From NCBI GenBank assembly GCA_946543025.1, contig CAMNLN010000018.1, forward strand, positions 1-20,468: 20,468 nt of DNA. Direction: 5' to 3'. The DNA is from an uncultured Verrucomicrobiota bacterium. GTDB taxonomy: Bacteria; Verrucomicrobiota; Kiritimatiellia; RFP12; UBA1067. Shown piece after piece: positions 1-8,391 of this stretch (position 1 is its first letter; every line of letters begins with the position of its first letter). The notes under the pieces were generated by a model that had not been told where the DNA came from, did no database searches, and saw nothing but the letters and a program-made list of their open reading frames with translations. The translations under genes and the position numbers were made by a program.

Positions 1-3000
1 CGGCCGCGCGCCTCGGCGAGAGAACGGAGGCCGAGAGAGGCGAGAATCTCGCGTACTTCTTCCGCCAGGAACCGGAAGTAGGACTGGAGGTGTTCGGGTT
101 TCCCGGCAAATTTCCTGCGCAACTCCTCCTTTTGCGTGGCGATGCCCACGGGGCAGCAGTTGAGGTTGCAGTTGCGGCACTGGACGCAGCCGAGCGAAAC
201 GAGCATCGACGTGCCGAAGGCAAACTCGTCCGCGCCAAGCATGGCGGCGATGACGACGTCGCGCCCCGTGCGGAGCTGCCCGTCCACCTGAAGCTTCACG
301 CGGTGGCGGAGATTGTTCTTGAGAAGCGTCTGGTGCGCCTCGGCGAGGCCGGGTTCCCAGGGCAGGCCGGCGTGCTTCATGGAGGTGAGCGGCGCCGCGC
401 CCGTCCCGCCGTCGAAGCCGGAGATCACGACCACGTCGGCATGGGCCTTGGCGACGCCGGCGGCGATCGTGCCGACGCCCGCCTCCGAGACGAGCTTCAC
501 GGAGACGCGCGCGTCCGGATTCGCGCACTTGAGGTCGTAGATGAGCTGCGCGAGGTCCTCGATGGAGTAGATGTCGTGGTGCGGCGGCGGCGAGATGAGC
601 GTCGTGCCGGGCTTCGCGTGGCGGAGGCGCGCGACGAAATCGTTGACCTTGTGGGCGGGAAGCTGTCCGCCCTCGCCAGGCTTCGCACCCTGCGCGAGCT
701 TGATCTGCAGGTCCTTCGCCGAACGAAGGTACCTGATCGTCACGCCGAAGCGTCCGGACGCAACCTGCTTGATCGCGCTGTTCTTGTCCGTGCCGAAGCG
801 TTCGGGATTCTCGCCGCCTTCGCCGGAATTTGACATCGTGCCGAGCCCGTTCAAGGCAAGGGCGATCGTCTCGTGCGCTTCCGGCGAGAGCGAGCCAAGC
901 GACATCGCCCCGCCCACGAAACGCTTGACGATCGAATCGACGCTTTCCACATCTCCGTCGCGCACATCGGACCTAACCTCTTTGAACGCCAGCTGCGAAC
1001 GAAGCGTCACGCCGCTCTCGGCGTCGACGGCATCCGTGTATTTCCTGAAGCGGACATAGTCGCCGTGGCGCACCGATTCGCGAAAGTCAATCAGGCGTTG
1101 CGGCATCCAAAGATGTTCCTCGCCGTCCTTGCGCAGGCGATATTCCCCGCCGGGAGGGAGCGTTTCATTTTCCCTCCGCGCCTCCGCGCCCCTGTGCGAG
1201 ATGATTTTCTCGATATCCTCCAGCTCCAGCCCGCCGACCGGCGAAGTAACGCCGCCGAAGTAATCATCCATGATCTTCGGCCCGAGGCCTACCGCCTCGA
1301 AGATGCGCGCGCTTCGGTAGGAACGCAAGGTGGAGATGCCCATCTTCGACATGATCTTCATGATTCCCTTGCACACGGCGGAAACGTAGTTCGCGGCAGC
1401 TAGATGGGAAGTGAGCGAACCATCGGCCTTCGTAAAACCAGAGAGCGACGCCAGGGCGAGCCAAGGGTTGATGGCGGTCGCGCCGAACCCGAGCAAGACG
1501 GCAAAGTGATGGACTTCGCGTACTTCGCCCGATTCGACGATGACGCCGACCGACGGACGAACGCCGGCCTCGGCCAGAGCCTTGTTGACCGCCGCGACGG
1601 CGAGGAGCGAAGGAATGCGCTTGGGACAAGAGGCGTTCGGCGCGAGACGCGCCTCTTCGTCCAGCGCCTCATGTCCCGTGCTCCTTTCCCGATCAGAGAG
1701 GATGATGATCTTCGCCTCTTCCTTCACGGCCTGCAGCGCGTCGGCCGCGAGCTTGTCGAGCGCGGCCTTGAGGTCGCCTTCAATGTACATCGAAAGCGTC
1801 CGCGCGGGGAAATCGGGAATCTTCCGGATGCGCCTCAGTTCGTCGTCCGTCAGAACGGGGCGTGTCATCTTGACGAGCCGCGCGTGTTCCGGCGTCTCCG
1901 CGAGGATGTTTCCCCTGTTGCCGATGTAGGTCATGATCGACATGACGAGCTCTTCGCGGATCGGGTCGATCGGCGGGTTCGTCACCTGCGCGAAAAGCTG
2001 GTGGAAGTAGTCGAAAAGCGTTCGAGGCTTCTTGGACAGGCACGCGAGCGCCGCGTCGTTGCCCATCGCGCCGACCGGCTCGTGGCCCGTCTCCGCCATC
2101 GGGCGAAGAATCAGCTCAAGATCCTCCAGCGTCCAACCGAAGCGCTGCTGGTCGAGCAGCAGCCCGCCCATGCCGCTTTCGCCTTCCGCAAGACGCGACG
2201 GCACGATCTCCGTAAACAGCCCCGTGACGGGAATGTGGTTTTCCTTAACCCAGCGGCGATAGGGACGGCGGCGGGCGTAGAGCGTCTTGAGTTCGGCATC
2301 TTCCATGAGGCGGTGGCTCACAAGATCGAGCCAGAGAATCGAGCCGGGCTTGAGCCGACCGTGCCGTGCAACGTTCGCGGGCGGCACGTCGAGGACGCCC
2401 GTCTCGGAGGCGAGGACGAAGAGTCCGTCCTTGGTCAATGTCCAGCGCGCGGGGCGGAGGCCGTTGCGGTCGAGCGTCGCGCCGAGACTGACGCCGTCGG
2501 TGAACGCGATGGCGGCCGGGCCGTCCCACGGTTCCATCAGCGCGGAGTGGTATTCGTAGAACGCGCGCACGTCGTTCCCCATGTGGTACTTCGCGCCCCA
2601 GGCCTGCGGGACAAGCATCATCATCGCGTGAGGCGCGTCGCGCCCGGCGGCGACCAGCAGCTCGAACATGTTGTCGAGGGAGGCGGAATCGGACTGGCCC
2701 TGATGGACGACCGGCAGGAGCTTCTTCAGCTCGTCGCCGAAAAGGGGCGAGGAAAGCGACGGCTCGCGGGCGGCAAGCGCGTTGAGGTTTCCCTTGAGCG
2801 CGTTGATCTCGCCGTTGTGCGCGATGGCGCGAAACGGATGGGCTAGTTCCCAGGACGGGAACGTGTTCGTCGAGTAGCGTTGGTGGACGATGGCGAACGG
2901 CGAGACGAAATCGGGGGCGGAGAGGTCCGGATAGAATCTCTCGATCTGCGTCGCGAGGAGAAGTCCTTTGTAGACGATCGTGCGCGACGAGCAGGAACAG

Positions 3001-3521
3001 ACGTAGGTGTTCCGCGTCGCCTTTTCGATCTGTCGCCGGATGACGTAGAGGCGGCGTTCGTCTGAAGTGCCGATGAACAGCTGCCGTATGCGAGGCATCA
3101 CGGCCCGGGCGTCGTGTCCGATGGCATCGGGATTTGTCGGCACCTCGCGCCATCCGAGAACGTCGCAGCCTTCGGTCCGAACGGTATTCTCGATTTTCTC
3201 CTCTTCCCCCTCTCCGCCGAATATCATCGCGATGCCAAAGAGCTCGTCCGGCCTTTCGACCTTGACGTCCTTTTCGGCCAAAATCTTCCTGAAGAACTCG
3301 TGCGGGATCTTCAGCAGCAGCCCTGCGCCATCGCCGGTCTCCGGATCGTTGCCGGTCGCGCCGCGGTGCATGAGGCGCTTCAGGACCGTCATGCCGGAAA
3401 CGACGATCGCGTGGCTCGCCTCGCCCGAAAGGTTCGCCACCATTCCCACGCCGCACGCGTCGTGCTCGTATTCGTTGCGATAAAGGCCTTGCTGGCGGCC
3501 GTTTTTGCTTTGCTGGTTCAT
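1..3521 (-). CDS. gltB: Glutamate synthase large subunit (partial, 3' end outside window)
   Basis: Glutamine-dependent glutamate synthase (GOGAT) alpha subunit: it makes two glutamates from glutamine and 2-oxoglutarate with GltD. The frame is open from the ATG at 3521 to the left edge (about 1173 residues of a usual ~1500). After a 22-residue propeptide comes the class II amidotransferase nucleophile Cys23 (motif HDACGVGM). HQRYSTNTFPSWELAHPF and IAHNGEIN follow around residues 210-240, KIMSKMGISTLRSYR near 735, and the FMN/synthase motif KPGEGGQLPAHKV near 955. The 3Fe-4S ligands C-x5-C-x4-C are at 1112, 1118 and 1123, with extra Cys at 1115 and 1122. The C-terminal beta-helix domain is off-window. 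It starts 12 nt after the gltD stop, so the order is gltD-gltB. A dispersed-repeat-like stretch lies in frame at residues 776-784. Identity is certain. Confidence 0.97.
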   Translation of the reverse strand, partial: MNQQSKNGRQQGLYRNEYEHDACGVGMVANLSGEASHAIVVSGMTVLKRLMHRGATGNDPETGDGAGLLLKIPHEFFRKILAEKDVKVERPDELFGIAMIFGGEGEEEKIENTVRTEGCDVLGWREVPTNPDAIGHDARAVMPRIRQLFIGTSDERRLYVIRRQIEKATRNTYVCSCSSRTIVYKGLLLATQIERFYPDLSAPDFVSPFAIVHQRYSTNTFPSWELAHPFRAIAHNGEINALKGNLNALAAREPSLSSPLFGDELKKLLPVVHQGQSDSASLDNMFELLVAAGRDAPHAMMMLVPQAWGAKYHMGNDVRAFYEYHSALMEPWDGPAAIAFTDGVSLGATLDRNGLRPARWTLTKDGLFVLASETGVLDVPPANVARHGRLKPGSILWLDLVSHRLMEDAELKTLYARRRPYRRWVKENHIPVTGLFTEIVPSRLAEGESGMGGLLLDQQRFGWTLEDLELILRPMAETGHEPVGAMGNDAALACLSKKPRTLFDYFHQLFAQVTNPPIDPIREELVMSIMTYIGNRGNILAETPEHARLVKMTRPVLTDDELRRIRKIPDFPARTLSMYIEGDLKAALDKLAADALQAVKEEAKIIILSDRERSTGHEALDEEARLAPNASCPKRIPSLLAVAAVNKALAEAGVRPSVGVIVESGEVREVHHFAVLLGFGATAINPWLALASLSGFTKADGSLTSHLAAANYVSAVCKGIMKIMSKMGISTLRSYRSARIFEAVGLGPKIMDDYFGGVTSPVGGLELEDIEKIISHRGAEARRENETLPPGGEYRLRKDGEEHLWMPQRLIDFRESVRHGDYVRFRKYTDAVDAESGVTLRSQLAFKEVRSDVRDGDVESVDSIVKRFVGGAMSLGSLSPEAHETIALALNGLGTMSNSGEGGENPERFGTDKNSAIKQVASGRFGVTIRYLRSAKDLQIKLAQGAKPGEGGQLPAHKVNDFVARLRHAKPGTTLISPPPHHDIYSIEDLAQLIYDLKCANPDARVSVKLVSEAGVGTIAAGVAKAHADVVVISGFDGGTGAAPLTSMKHAGLPWEPGLAEAHQTLLKNNLRHRVKLQVDGQLRTGRDVVIAAMLGADEFAFGTSMLVSLGCVQCRNCNLNCCPVGIATQKEELRRKFAGKPEHLQSYFRFLAEEVREILASLGLRSLAEARG
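1171..1196 (-). repeat. Candidate dispersed-repeat unit inside gltB
   Basis: On the minus strand this GC-rich tract reads as two near-copies of GGCGCGGA and GGCGCGGAGGG in tandem. It encodes HRGAEARRE at GltB residues 776-784, just after the conserved GGLELEDIEKII stretch and just before PPGGEYR. The peptide HRGAEARRE/HRGTEARR is, from memory, the typical translation of a short repeat scattered through many environmental bacterial genomes. Only one copy is visible in this window, so calling it a repeat is inference. Confidence 0.4.
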
Positions 3522-3533
3522 GGTCGTATTCTT

Positions 3534-4892
3534 TCAGTCAAGAGGAATCGTTTTCCCGCTCGCGAGCGCACGGACGACGAGCGAAGCGCCGGACGCGCAG
3601 TCGCCGACGCAGAAGATCTTGCGCGACAGGTCGGAGACAAGCGCCGTACGCGGCGTCTGCTTCAGGCCGAGCTGCGCGACAAGCGGCATGTCGGCAGGAA
3701 CACCCGTAAAACCCATCGCGAGAAAGACGAGGTCGGCGGGGATGACTTCCCTTGAATCGGTGGCGGCGGCAAACTTAAGGGGGCGGCCTTCCGGCGACTG
3801 CGTCCAGACGACCCGCTCCACTTCCACGCCTTGCACGTGGTTCTCGCCGACGAACCTCACCGAATTCAAGTTCCAACGCCGCACACAGCCTTCCTTGTGG
3901 CTGGAGCTCGTGCGGAGCATGTAGGGCCAGAGCGGCCAGGGCGTGGAATCGCTTCGCTCGTCCGGCGGGCGCGGCATGATCTCGATCTGCGTGACGGACT
4001 TCGCGCCGTGGCGAATCGCCGTGCCCACGCAGTCGCTCCCCGTGTCGCCGCCGCCGATCACAAGCACGTCCTTGCCCTTGGCGTCGATCGGCGGGGCGGC
4101 GATCTCGCCCGTGAGAAACCGGTTCTGCCCCTCGAGCAGCTCAAGGGCGAGATGGATGCCGGGCAGATGACGGCCGGGAATCTTCAGGTCGCGGGCGGCG
4201 GGCGTCCCGATGGCGACGACAACCGCATCGTTTTGCTTCGCAAGCCATTCGGCGGAGATGTCCTTGCCGACCTCGATGCCCGTCACGAAGCGGACGCCTT
4301 CCGCCTCCAGGATTGCGCGGCGGCGATCGATGAGCGACTTGTCAAGCTTGAAGCAGGGAATGCCGTAGCGGAGAAGTCCGCCAACGTTGGCTCGTTTCTC
4401 GTACACTGTCACGGCCCAGCCCTTGCGCCGCAAGGTGACGGCGGCGGAAAGCCCGGCAGGTCCCGCCCCGATGACGGCGGCGGATTTGCCGTTCTCCTTT
4501 TCCGGAGGGCGTGGCGTCACCCAGCCGTTCGCGAAAGCCGTCTCGATGATGCGCTTCTCGCTCTGCCGTACCATCACGGACTCTTCGTCGAGCCCATGCA
4601 CGCACGACGCCTCGCAGAGAGCGGGGCAGATGCGGGAGGTGAATTCGGGAAAATCGGAATTGGCCGAAAGAAGTGCAAACGCCCGTCGCCAGTCGCCCTG
4701 CGCCACGGCGCGGTTCTGGTCGGGCACGAGGTTGCCGAGCGGACAGCCGTAGGCATGGCAGAACGGCTGACCGCAATTCATGCAGCGCGAGGTCTGTTCC
4801 TGAAGTTCCGCGTCGGATAGCATGCGCTCGACTTCGCGCCAGTCGCACGTGCGCTCGTCAATCGGACGGTAGATGTCGTGTGTTCGTTGCAT
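3534..4892 (-). CDS. gltD: Glutamate synthase small subunit
   Basis: NADPH-oxidising beta subunit of glutamate synthase, passing electrons through FAD and Fe-S clusters to GltB. About 452 residues from the ATG at 4892; a TTG three codons upstream is possible but less likely. The N-terminal Fe-S domain has Cys37, 40, 45 and 50 (RCMNCGQPFCHAYGCP) and Cys89, 93 and 97 (CPALCEASC). The FAD dinucleotide fold is VIGAGPAGLSAA (G142 onward) and the NADPH fold VIGGGDTGSD is near 280. The FAD-contacting segment GDCASGASLVVRALASGK sits unusually close to the end: the protein stops five residues later, about 20 short of typical GltD, and lacks the usual final helix. No clear Shine-Dalgarno is seen. It lies 12 nt upstream of gltB in one operon. 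Confidence 0.96.
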   Translation of the reverse strand: MQRTHDIYRPIDERTCDWREVERMLSDAELQEQTSRCMNCGQPFCHAYGCPLGNLVPDQNRAVAQGDWRRAFALLSANSDFPEFTSRICPALCEASCVHGLDEESVMVRQSEKRIIETAFANGWVTPRPPEKENGKSAAVIGAGPAGLSAAVTLRRKGWAVTVYEKRANVGGLLRYGIPCFKLDKSLIDRRRAILEAEGVRFVTGIEVGKDISAEWLAKQNDAVVVAIGTPAARDLKIPGRHLPGIHLALELLEGQNRFLTGEIAAPPIDAKGKDVLVIGGGDTGSDCVGTAIRHGAKSVTQIEIMPRPPDERSDSTPWPLWPYMLRTSSSHKEGCVRRWNLNSVRFVGENHVQGVEVERVVWTQSPEGRPLKFAAATDSREVIPADLVFLAMGFTGVPADMPLVAQLGLKQTPRTALVSDLSRKIFCVGDCASGASLVVRALASGKTIPLD

Positions 4893-4905
4893 ATCGAGCA
4901 ACCAT

Positions 4906-4924
4906 TAGCACAACCCGTGCCAAT
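4906..4924 (-). promoter_or_regulatory. Candidate sigma-54 (-24/-12) promoter of gltDB
   Basis: The minus strand reads TTGGCACGGGTTGTGCTAA. The invariant GG (4921-4920) and GC (4909-4908) are exactly 10 bp apart, and TTGGCACG-N4-GTGC differs from the sigma-54 consensus TTGGCACG-N4-TTGC at one base. The predicted +1 is near 4896, only about 4 nt before the gltD ATG, which would make a nearly leaderless mRNA. The same bases form an imperfect palindrome (TTAGCAC / GTGCCAA), so an operator is the alternative. No convincing sigma-70 pair was found for gltD. Confidence 0.5.
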
Positions 4925-4950
4925 GGCGATCGGCGACTTTACGTCATCTG

Positions 4951-5004
4951 TTCTTTACAATTTCTGTAATTCCAACGGAATTGCATTGGCCATGATGTAA
5001 AGAA
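4951..5004. promoter_or_regulatory. Nested inverted repeats, possible activator site
   Basis: TTCTTTACA (4951-4959) and TGTAAAGAA (4996-5004) form a perfect 9-bp inverted repeat with a 36-nt spacer. Inside it, AATTCC (4968-4973) and GGAATT (4977-4982) form a second perfect palindrome with a 3-nt centre. The centre, near 4977, is about 80 bp upstream of the predicted sigma-54 start for gltD, where enhancer-binding proteins commonly bind, and about 110 bp upstream of the rtcR promoter -35. The intergenic gap (4893-5121) holds no gene. Confidence 0.45.
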
Positions 5005-5086
5005 GTCCATCGATCCATTCGGCCCTGGATTCTGTACGCCATTACGATTCTCCCCTTTTCAGCGAGAGTTGGAAATGTTCACCTTT

Positions 5087-5115
5087 TTGACCGGAATCCG
5101 CCAATTTGGTAGACT
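5087..5115 (+). promoter_or_regulatory. Sigma-70 promoter of rtcR
   Basis: TTGACC (5087-5092), a 17-nt spacer, then TAGACT (5110-5115) with an extended -10 TGG just upstream (TGGTAGACT). The predicted +1 falls at about 5121-5122, that is, on the rtcR ATG. No Shine-Dalgarno precedes the ATG, so the transcript may be leaderless. Confidence 0.65.
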
Positions 5116-5121
5116 GTCTGC

Positions 5122-6738
5122 ATGAAAACAACGGTCATATCGGTCCTTGGGACACAAAAGGATGCACACGGCGGCACGGGACCTGCGCGCTGGGACACGT
5201 GGCGGCCGACCATCGGGCTTGTCCAGCAGGACGACTTGCCAATCGACGAGCTGCATCTGATCTTCAGCAGCCAGCACACGCCTCTCGCCGAGCGCGTGAA
5301 AGCCGACGTCCGCAAGGTATCGCCGGAAACGAAGGTTGTCTTCGACGTCATCGAGCTGAAGAATCCGTGGGACTTCGAGGAGGTTTACGAGAAATTCTAC
5401 GACTACTCCAAGCTTCCCTGCTTCCATCAGGAGCGAACGCGCTATTACATCCACATCTCCACAGGCTCGCACGTAGAGCAGATTTGTCTCTTCCTCCTCG
5501 CCGAGTCCCACCACCTCCGCGCAAAACTGATCCAGACGACCCCGAAGGAGGGACATGTCCGCCACTCCAACGACCCGAAGGGCACGCACACGGTCATCGA
5601 CCTCGACCTCTCGCGCTACGACAAGCTCGCCAAGCGCTTCGAAACCGAACGCCAGAACGATCTCTCGTTCCTGAAACGCGGAATCGACACGCATAATGCC
5701 GCCTTTAACAAGCTCATCGAGACCATCGAACGCGTCGCTGTGCGCTCGTCCGACCCGATCCTGCTCACCGGCCCCACCGGAGCAGGCAAGAGCCAGCTCG
5801 CCAAGCAGATTTACCTCCTCAAGAAACAATCCGGAAAGGTCAAGGGTGCGTTCGTAGCCGTCAACTGCGCCACGCTCGGCGGCGAGCTGGCGAAGTCAGC
5901 CCTTTTCGGACACCGGAAAGGATCCTACTCCGGCGCCGGCGCCGACCACGCCGGATTCCTCAAGGAGGCCGACGGCGGCATCATCTTCCTTGACGAAATC
6001 GGCGAACTGCCGATGGAAGCCCAAACGATGCTCCTCAAGGCGATCGAAGAAAAGACCTATCGCCCGCTTGGCGCAGACAAGGACGAGCGCAGCGACTTCC
6101 AGCTCATCTGTGGAACAAATCGCGACCTGCGCGGGAACGGAGCCTTTCGCTCGGATCTTCTCGCACGCATCGACCTTTGGAGCTTCCGCCTGCCAGGCCT
6201 CGCCGACCGCCGCGAAGACATCGAGCCAAACCTCGATTACGAGCTGCTGCGCTATTCCGAACGGACCGGCAAGCACGTCTCGTTCAACAAGGAGGCGCGC
6301 GCCCGATTCCTCGCCTTCGCCCTGGATCCGTCAACCGCCTGGCCTGGCAATTTCCGCGACCTCAACGCGATGGTCGTGCGCATGGCGACGCTCTCCGACG
6401 GAGGCCGCATCACCGCCGACCTGGTAGATGAGGAAATCTCCCGCGCGCAAGAGGCCGCCCCGTCATGCGCCCGTCCGCAAACGGATGCGCCCTCCCTCGA
6501 CCTCTCGCCCCTTCTCGGCGCGGGCTACGAGACGCGCTACGACGCGATCGACCTCGTGCAGCTCGCCTACGTGGTCTCCGTCTGCCGCCGGTCGGAAACG
6601 ATGTCCGCCGCCGCCAAGCGGCTCTACGCCGTCTCGCGGCTTGCGAAGAAATCATCCAACGATTCGGACCGGCTATCGAAATACCTCGCCCGCTTCGGAC
6701 TGAAGTTCAGGCAGCTTCACGACGGCCTGACGGGATAG
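5122..6738 (+). CDS. rtcR: RtcR-type sigma-54 transcriptional activator
   Basis: Sigma-54 enhancer-binding protein of the RtcR family, which in E. coli turns on the RNA-repair genes rtcBA. At 538 residues it is the usual family length. Residues 1-185 are the RtcR sensor domain (a CARF-superfamily fold), with WRPTIGLVQQDDL, NPWDFEEVYEKFYD and the pocket motif HISTGSHVEQI (111-121). The AAA+ domain has Walker A GPTGAGKS (217-224), Walker B IIFLDEIGEL (287-296), sensor I GTNRDLR (331-337), arginine-finger region RSDLLARIDLW and sensor II WPGNFRDLNAMV (407-418). The C-terminal DNA-binding part (474-530) ends SDRLSKYLARFGL. The sigma-54-contacting GAFTGA loop reads GSYSGA (267-272), an unusual variant. 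No rtcA or rtcB lies in the window; the divergent neighbour is gltDB. Its 3' end overlaps convergent nadB by 22 nt. Confidence 0.95.
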   Translation: MKTTVISVLGTQKDAHGGTGPARWDTWRPTIGLVQQDDLPIDELHLIFSSQHTPLAERVKADVRKVSPETKVVFDVIELKNPWDFEEVYEKFYDYSKLPCFHQERTRYYIHISTGSHVEQICLFLLAESHHLRAKLIQTTPKEGHVRHSNDPKGTHTVIDLDLSRYDKLAKRFETERQNDLSFLKRGIDTHNAAFNKLIETIERVAVRSSDPILLTGPTGAGKSQLAKQIYLLKKQSGKVKGAFVAVNCATLGGELAKSALFGHRKGSYSGAGADHAGFLKEADGGIIFLDEIGELPMEAQTMLLKAIEEKTYRPLGADKDERSDFQLICGTNRDLRGNGAFRSDLLARIDLWSFRLPGLADRREDIEPNLDYELLRYSERTGKHVSFNKEARARFLAFALDPSTAWPGNFRDLNAMVVRMATLSDGGRITADLVDEEISRAQEAAPSCARPQTDAPSLDLSPLLGAGYETRYDAIDLVQLAYVVSVCRRSETMSAAAKRLYAVSRLAKKSSNDSDRLSKYLARFGLKFRQLHDGLTG

Positions 6739-8315
6739 CCAGGCAGCACCGTGGGATGCGGATGCGCGACGGTCTGCGGATAGTCGAGCGTGTAGTGGAG
6801 GCCGCGCGACTCGTGGCGCTTCTGGGCGCTGCGGACGATCAGCTCGGCACAGACCGCAAGATTACGGAGCTCGAGCGTATCGGGCGTCACCAGGTAGTCG
6901 AAGTAGTATTCGCGTATCTCGCGGCGGAGCGTCTGCAGGCGGTGCCGCGCGCGGGCAAGGCGCTTGTTGGTGCGCACGATGCCCACGTAGTCCCACATCA
7001 GGCGGCGGATCTCGTCCCACATGTGGCTCACGAGCACAGCCTCGTCCGGCGCCACGGCGCGGCCGATGCGCCACGCGGGAATCTCGAGCTTCGGCGGCAG
7101 ACGGTCGGGACGGGCCGTGAGGCGGTTCGCGGTGAGGCGCGCGGTGACGAGCGCCTCCATGAGCGAGTTGGACGCCAGGCGGTTCGCGCCGTGCAGGCCC
7201 GTGCAAGCTGTCTCGCCCACGGCCGCGAGGCCGGGCAGCGAGGTGCGCCCATCCACGGTGGCCTGCACGCCGCCGCAGCAGTAGTGCGCGGCAGGGACGA
7301 TCGGGATAAGGTCCTTCGCCATGTCGATCCCGAAGGAGAGGCATGTCTTGTAGATGTTGGGGAAACGCTTCTCCAGAAACGTGCGCCCCTTCTTGCGGAT
7401 GTCGAGGCAGCAGTACGGCGCGCCGGTGCGCTTCATCTCGCTGTCGATCGCGCGCGCCACGATGTCGCGCGGCGCGAGGGAGCCGCGCGTATCGTAGTTC
7501 TGCATGAAGGGCCGCCCCTTGCGGTCCACCAGCACGGCCCCTTCCCCGCGCACCGCCTCGGAGATGAGGAAGCGCTTGGCCTTGGGATGGTAGAGGCAGG
7601 TGGGATGGAACTGCACGAACTCCATGTTCGCGATCTTCGCGCCCGCGCGCCACGCGAGCGCCACGCCGTCGCCCGTGGCCGTGTCGGGGTTGCAGGTATA
7701 GAGGTAGACCTTGCCGCAACCGCCCGTGGCAAGGACGGTATTGGGCGTACGGACGGCGTAGATCTCGCCCGAGCGCGTATCGAGCACGTACGCGCCCACG
7801 CAGCGGCTGGGGCCGGGCAGGCCGAGGCGGCGCGTGGTGATCAGCTCGATCACCATCGTCTGCTCGCGCACGTCGATCGCCGAATGCCTCTTGAGCGTGC
7901 GGATCATGGCCGCCTCGCACTTCTGTCCGGTGATGTCGCCCGCGTGGAAGATGCGCCGCATGGAGTGCCCGCCCTCGCGGCCGAGGTCCCACGTGCCGTC
8001 CTCCTTCTTCGCGAAGCGGACGCCGCAGTCGATCAGGTCACGGATGCCGGCGGGGGCCTCGCTCACGATGCTCCGCACCACCTTCTCGTCGCACAATCCC
8101 GCGCCGGCGACGAGCGTGTCCTGCACGTGCGCGGCGAACGTGTCGGCGGGATCGGCCACGCAGCAGATGCCGCCTTGGGCGAAGTTGGTGTTGCAGTCCT
8201 CCAGGCGCTGCTTCGTCGCCAGGACGACGCGCCCCGCCGGTGCCAGGTGAAGCGCCGTCATCAGGCCGCTCATGCCCGAACCGACAACGAAATAGTCGCA
8301 ATCAAGGATTTTCAT
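6717..8315 (-). CDS. nadB: L-aspartate oxidase
   Basis: Flavoenzyme of NAD biosynthesis: oxidises L-aspartate to iminoaspartate, which NadA uses to make quinolinate. 532 residues, normal for the family. Seen: FAD-binding GSGMSG (12-17), TNFAQGGI (43-50), the HSMRRIFHAGDITG substrate/FAD segment, EFVQFHPTCLY, SEAVRGEGAVLVD, RGSLAPRDIVARAI, the HYCCGGV motif and the C-terminal flavin clamp GETACTGLHGANRLASNS. These separate it from succinate dehydrogenase and fumarate reductase flavoproteins together with the normal NadB C-terminal helical domain. It begins 76 nt after the metallophosphoesterase stop and may be cotranscribed. Neither nadA nor nadC is nearby. The start has no strong Shine-Dalgarno; a weak 6-bp hairpin (8331-8336 / 8346-8351) precedes it. 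Confidence 0.95.
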   Translation of the reverse strand: MKILDCDYFVVGSGMSGLMTALHLAPAGRVVLATKQRLEDCNTNFAQGGICCVADPADTFAAHVQDTLVAGAGLCDEKVVRSIVSEAPAGIRDLIDCGVRFAKKEDGTWDLGREGGHSMRRIFHAGDITGQKCEAAMIRTLKRHSAIDVREQTMVIELITTRRLGLPGPSRCVGAYVLDTRSGEIYAVRTPNTVLATGGCGKVYLYTCNPDTATGDGVALAWRAGAKIANMEFVQFHPTCLYHPKAKRFLISEAVRGEGAVLVDRKGRPFMQNYDTRGSLAPRDIVARAIDSEMKRTGAPYCCLDIRKKGRTFLEKRFPNIYKTCLSFGIDMAKDLIPIVPAAHYCCGGVQATVDGRTSLPGLAAVGETACTGLHGANRLASNSLMEALVTARLTANRLTARPDRLPPKLEIPAWRIGRAVAPDEAVLVSHMWDEIRRLMWDYVGIVRTNKRLARARHRLQTLRREIREYYFDYLVTPDTLELRNLAVCAELIVRSAQKRHESRGLHYTLDYPQTVAHPHPTVLPGYPVRPS

Positions 8316-8391
8316 AGGTGGGATTGAAAGGTTGAGGAGTCTGTTCTCAACTCTTCACGCTTCGCGATTCGCCCTGCGCCTGTCCTTTTTG

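Noticed and set aside
1404..2846. Long plus-strand open frame (480 codons) opposite gltB
   Set aside because: Its product is Arg/His/Asp-rich with no recognisable motif, while the minus strand encodes uninterrupted, conserved GltB. Antisense open frames are expected at this GC content.
6465..8327. Plus-strand open frame of 620 codons opposite nadB
   Set aside because: Low-complexity Arg/Ala/His product; it overlaps the end of rtcR in another frame and all of nadB, which is clearly real.
8331..8351. Hairpin GTTGAG/CTCAAC between the phosphoesterase and nadB as a terminator
   Set aside because: Only six base pairs and no T-run on the relevant strand; read-through into nadB is more likely.
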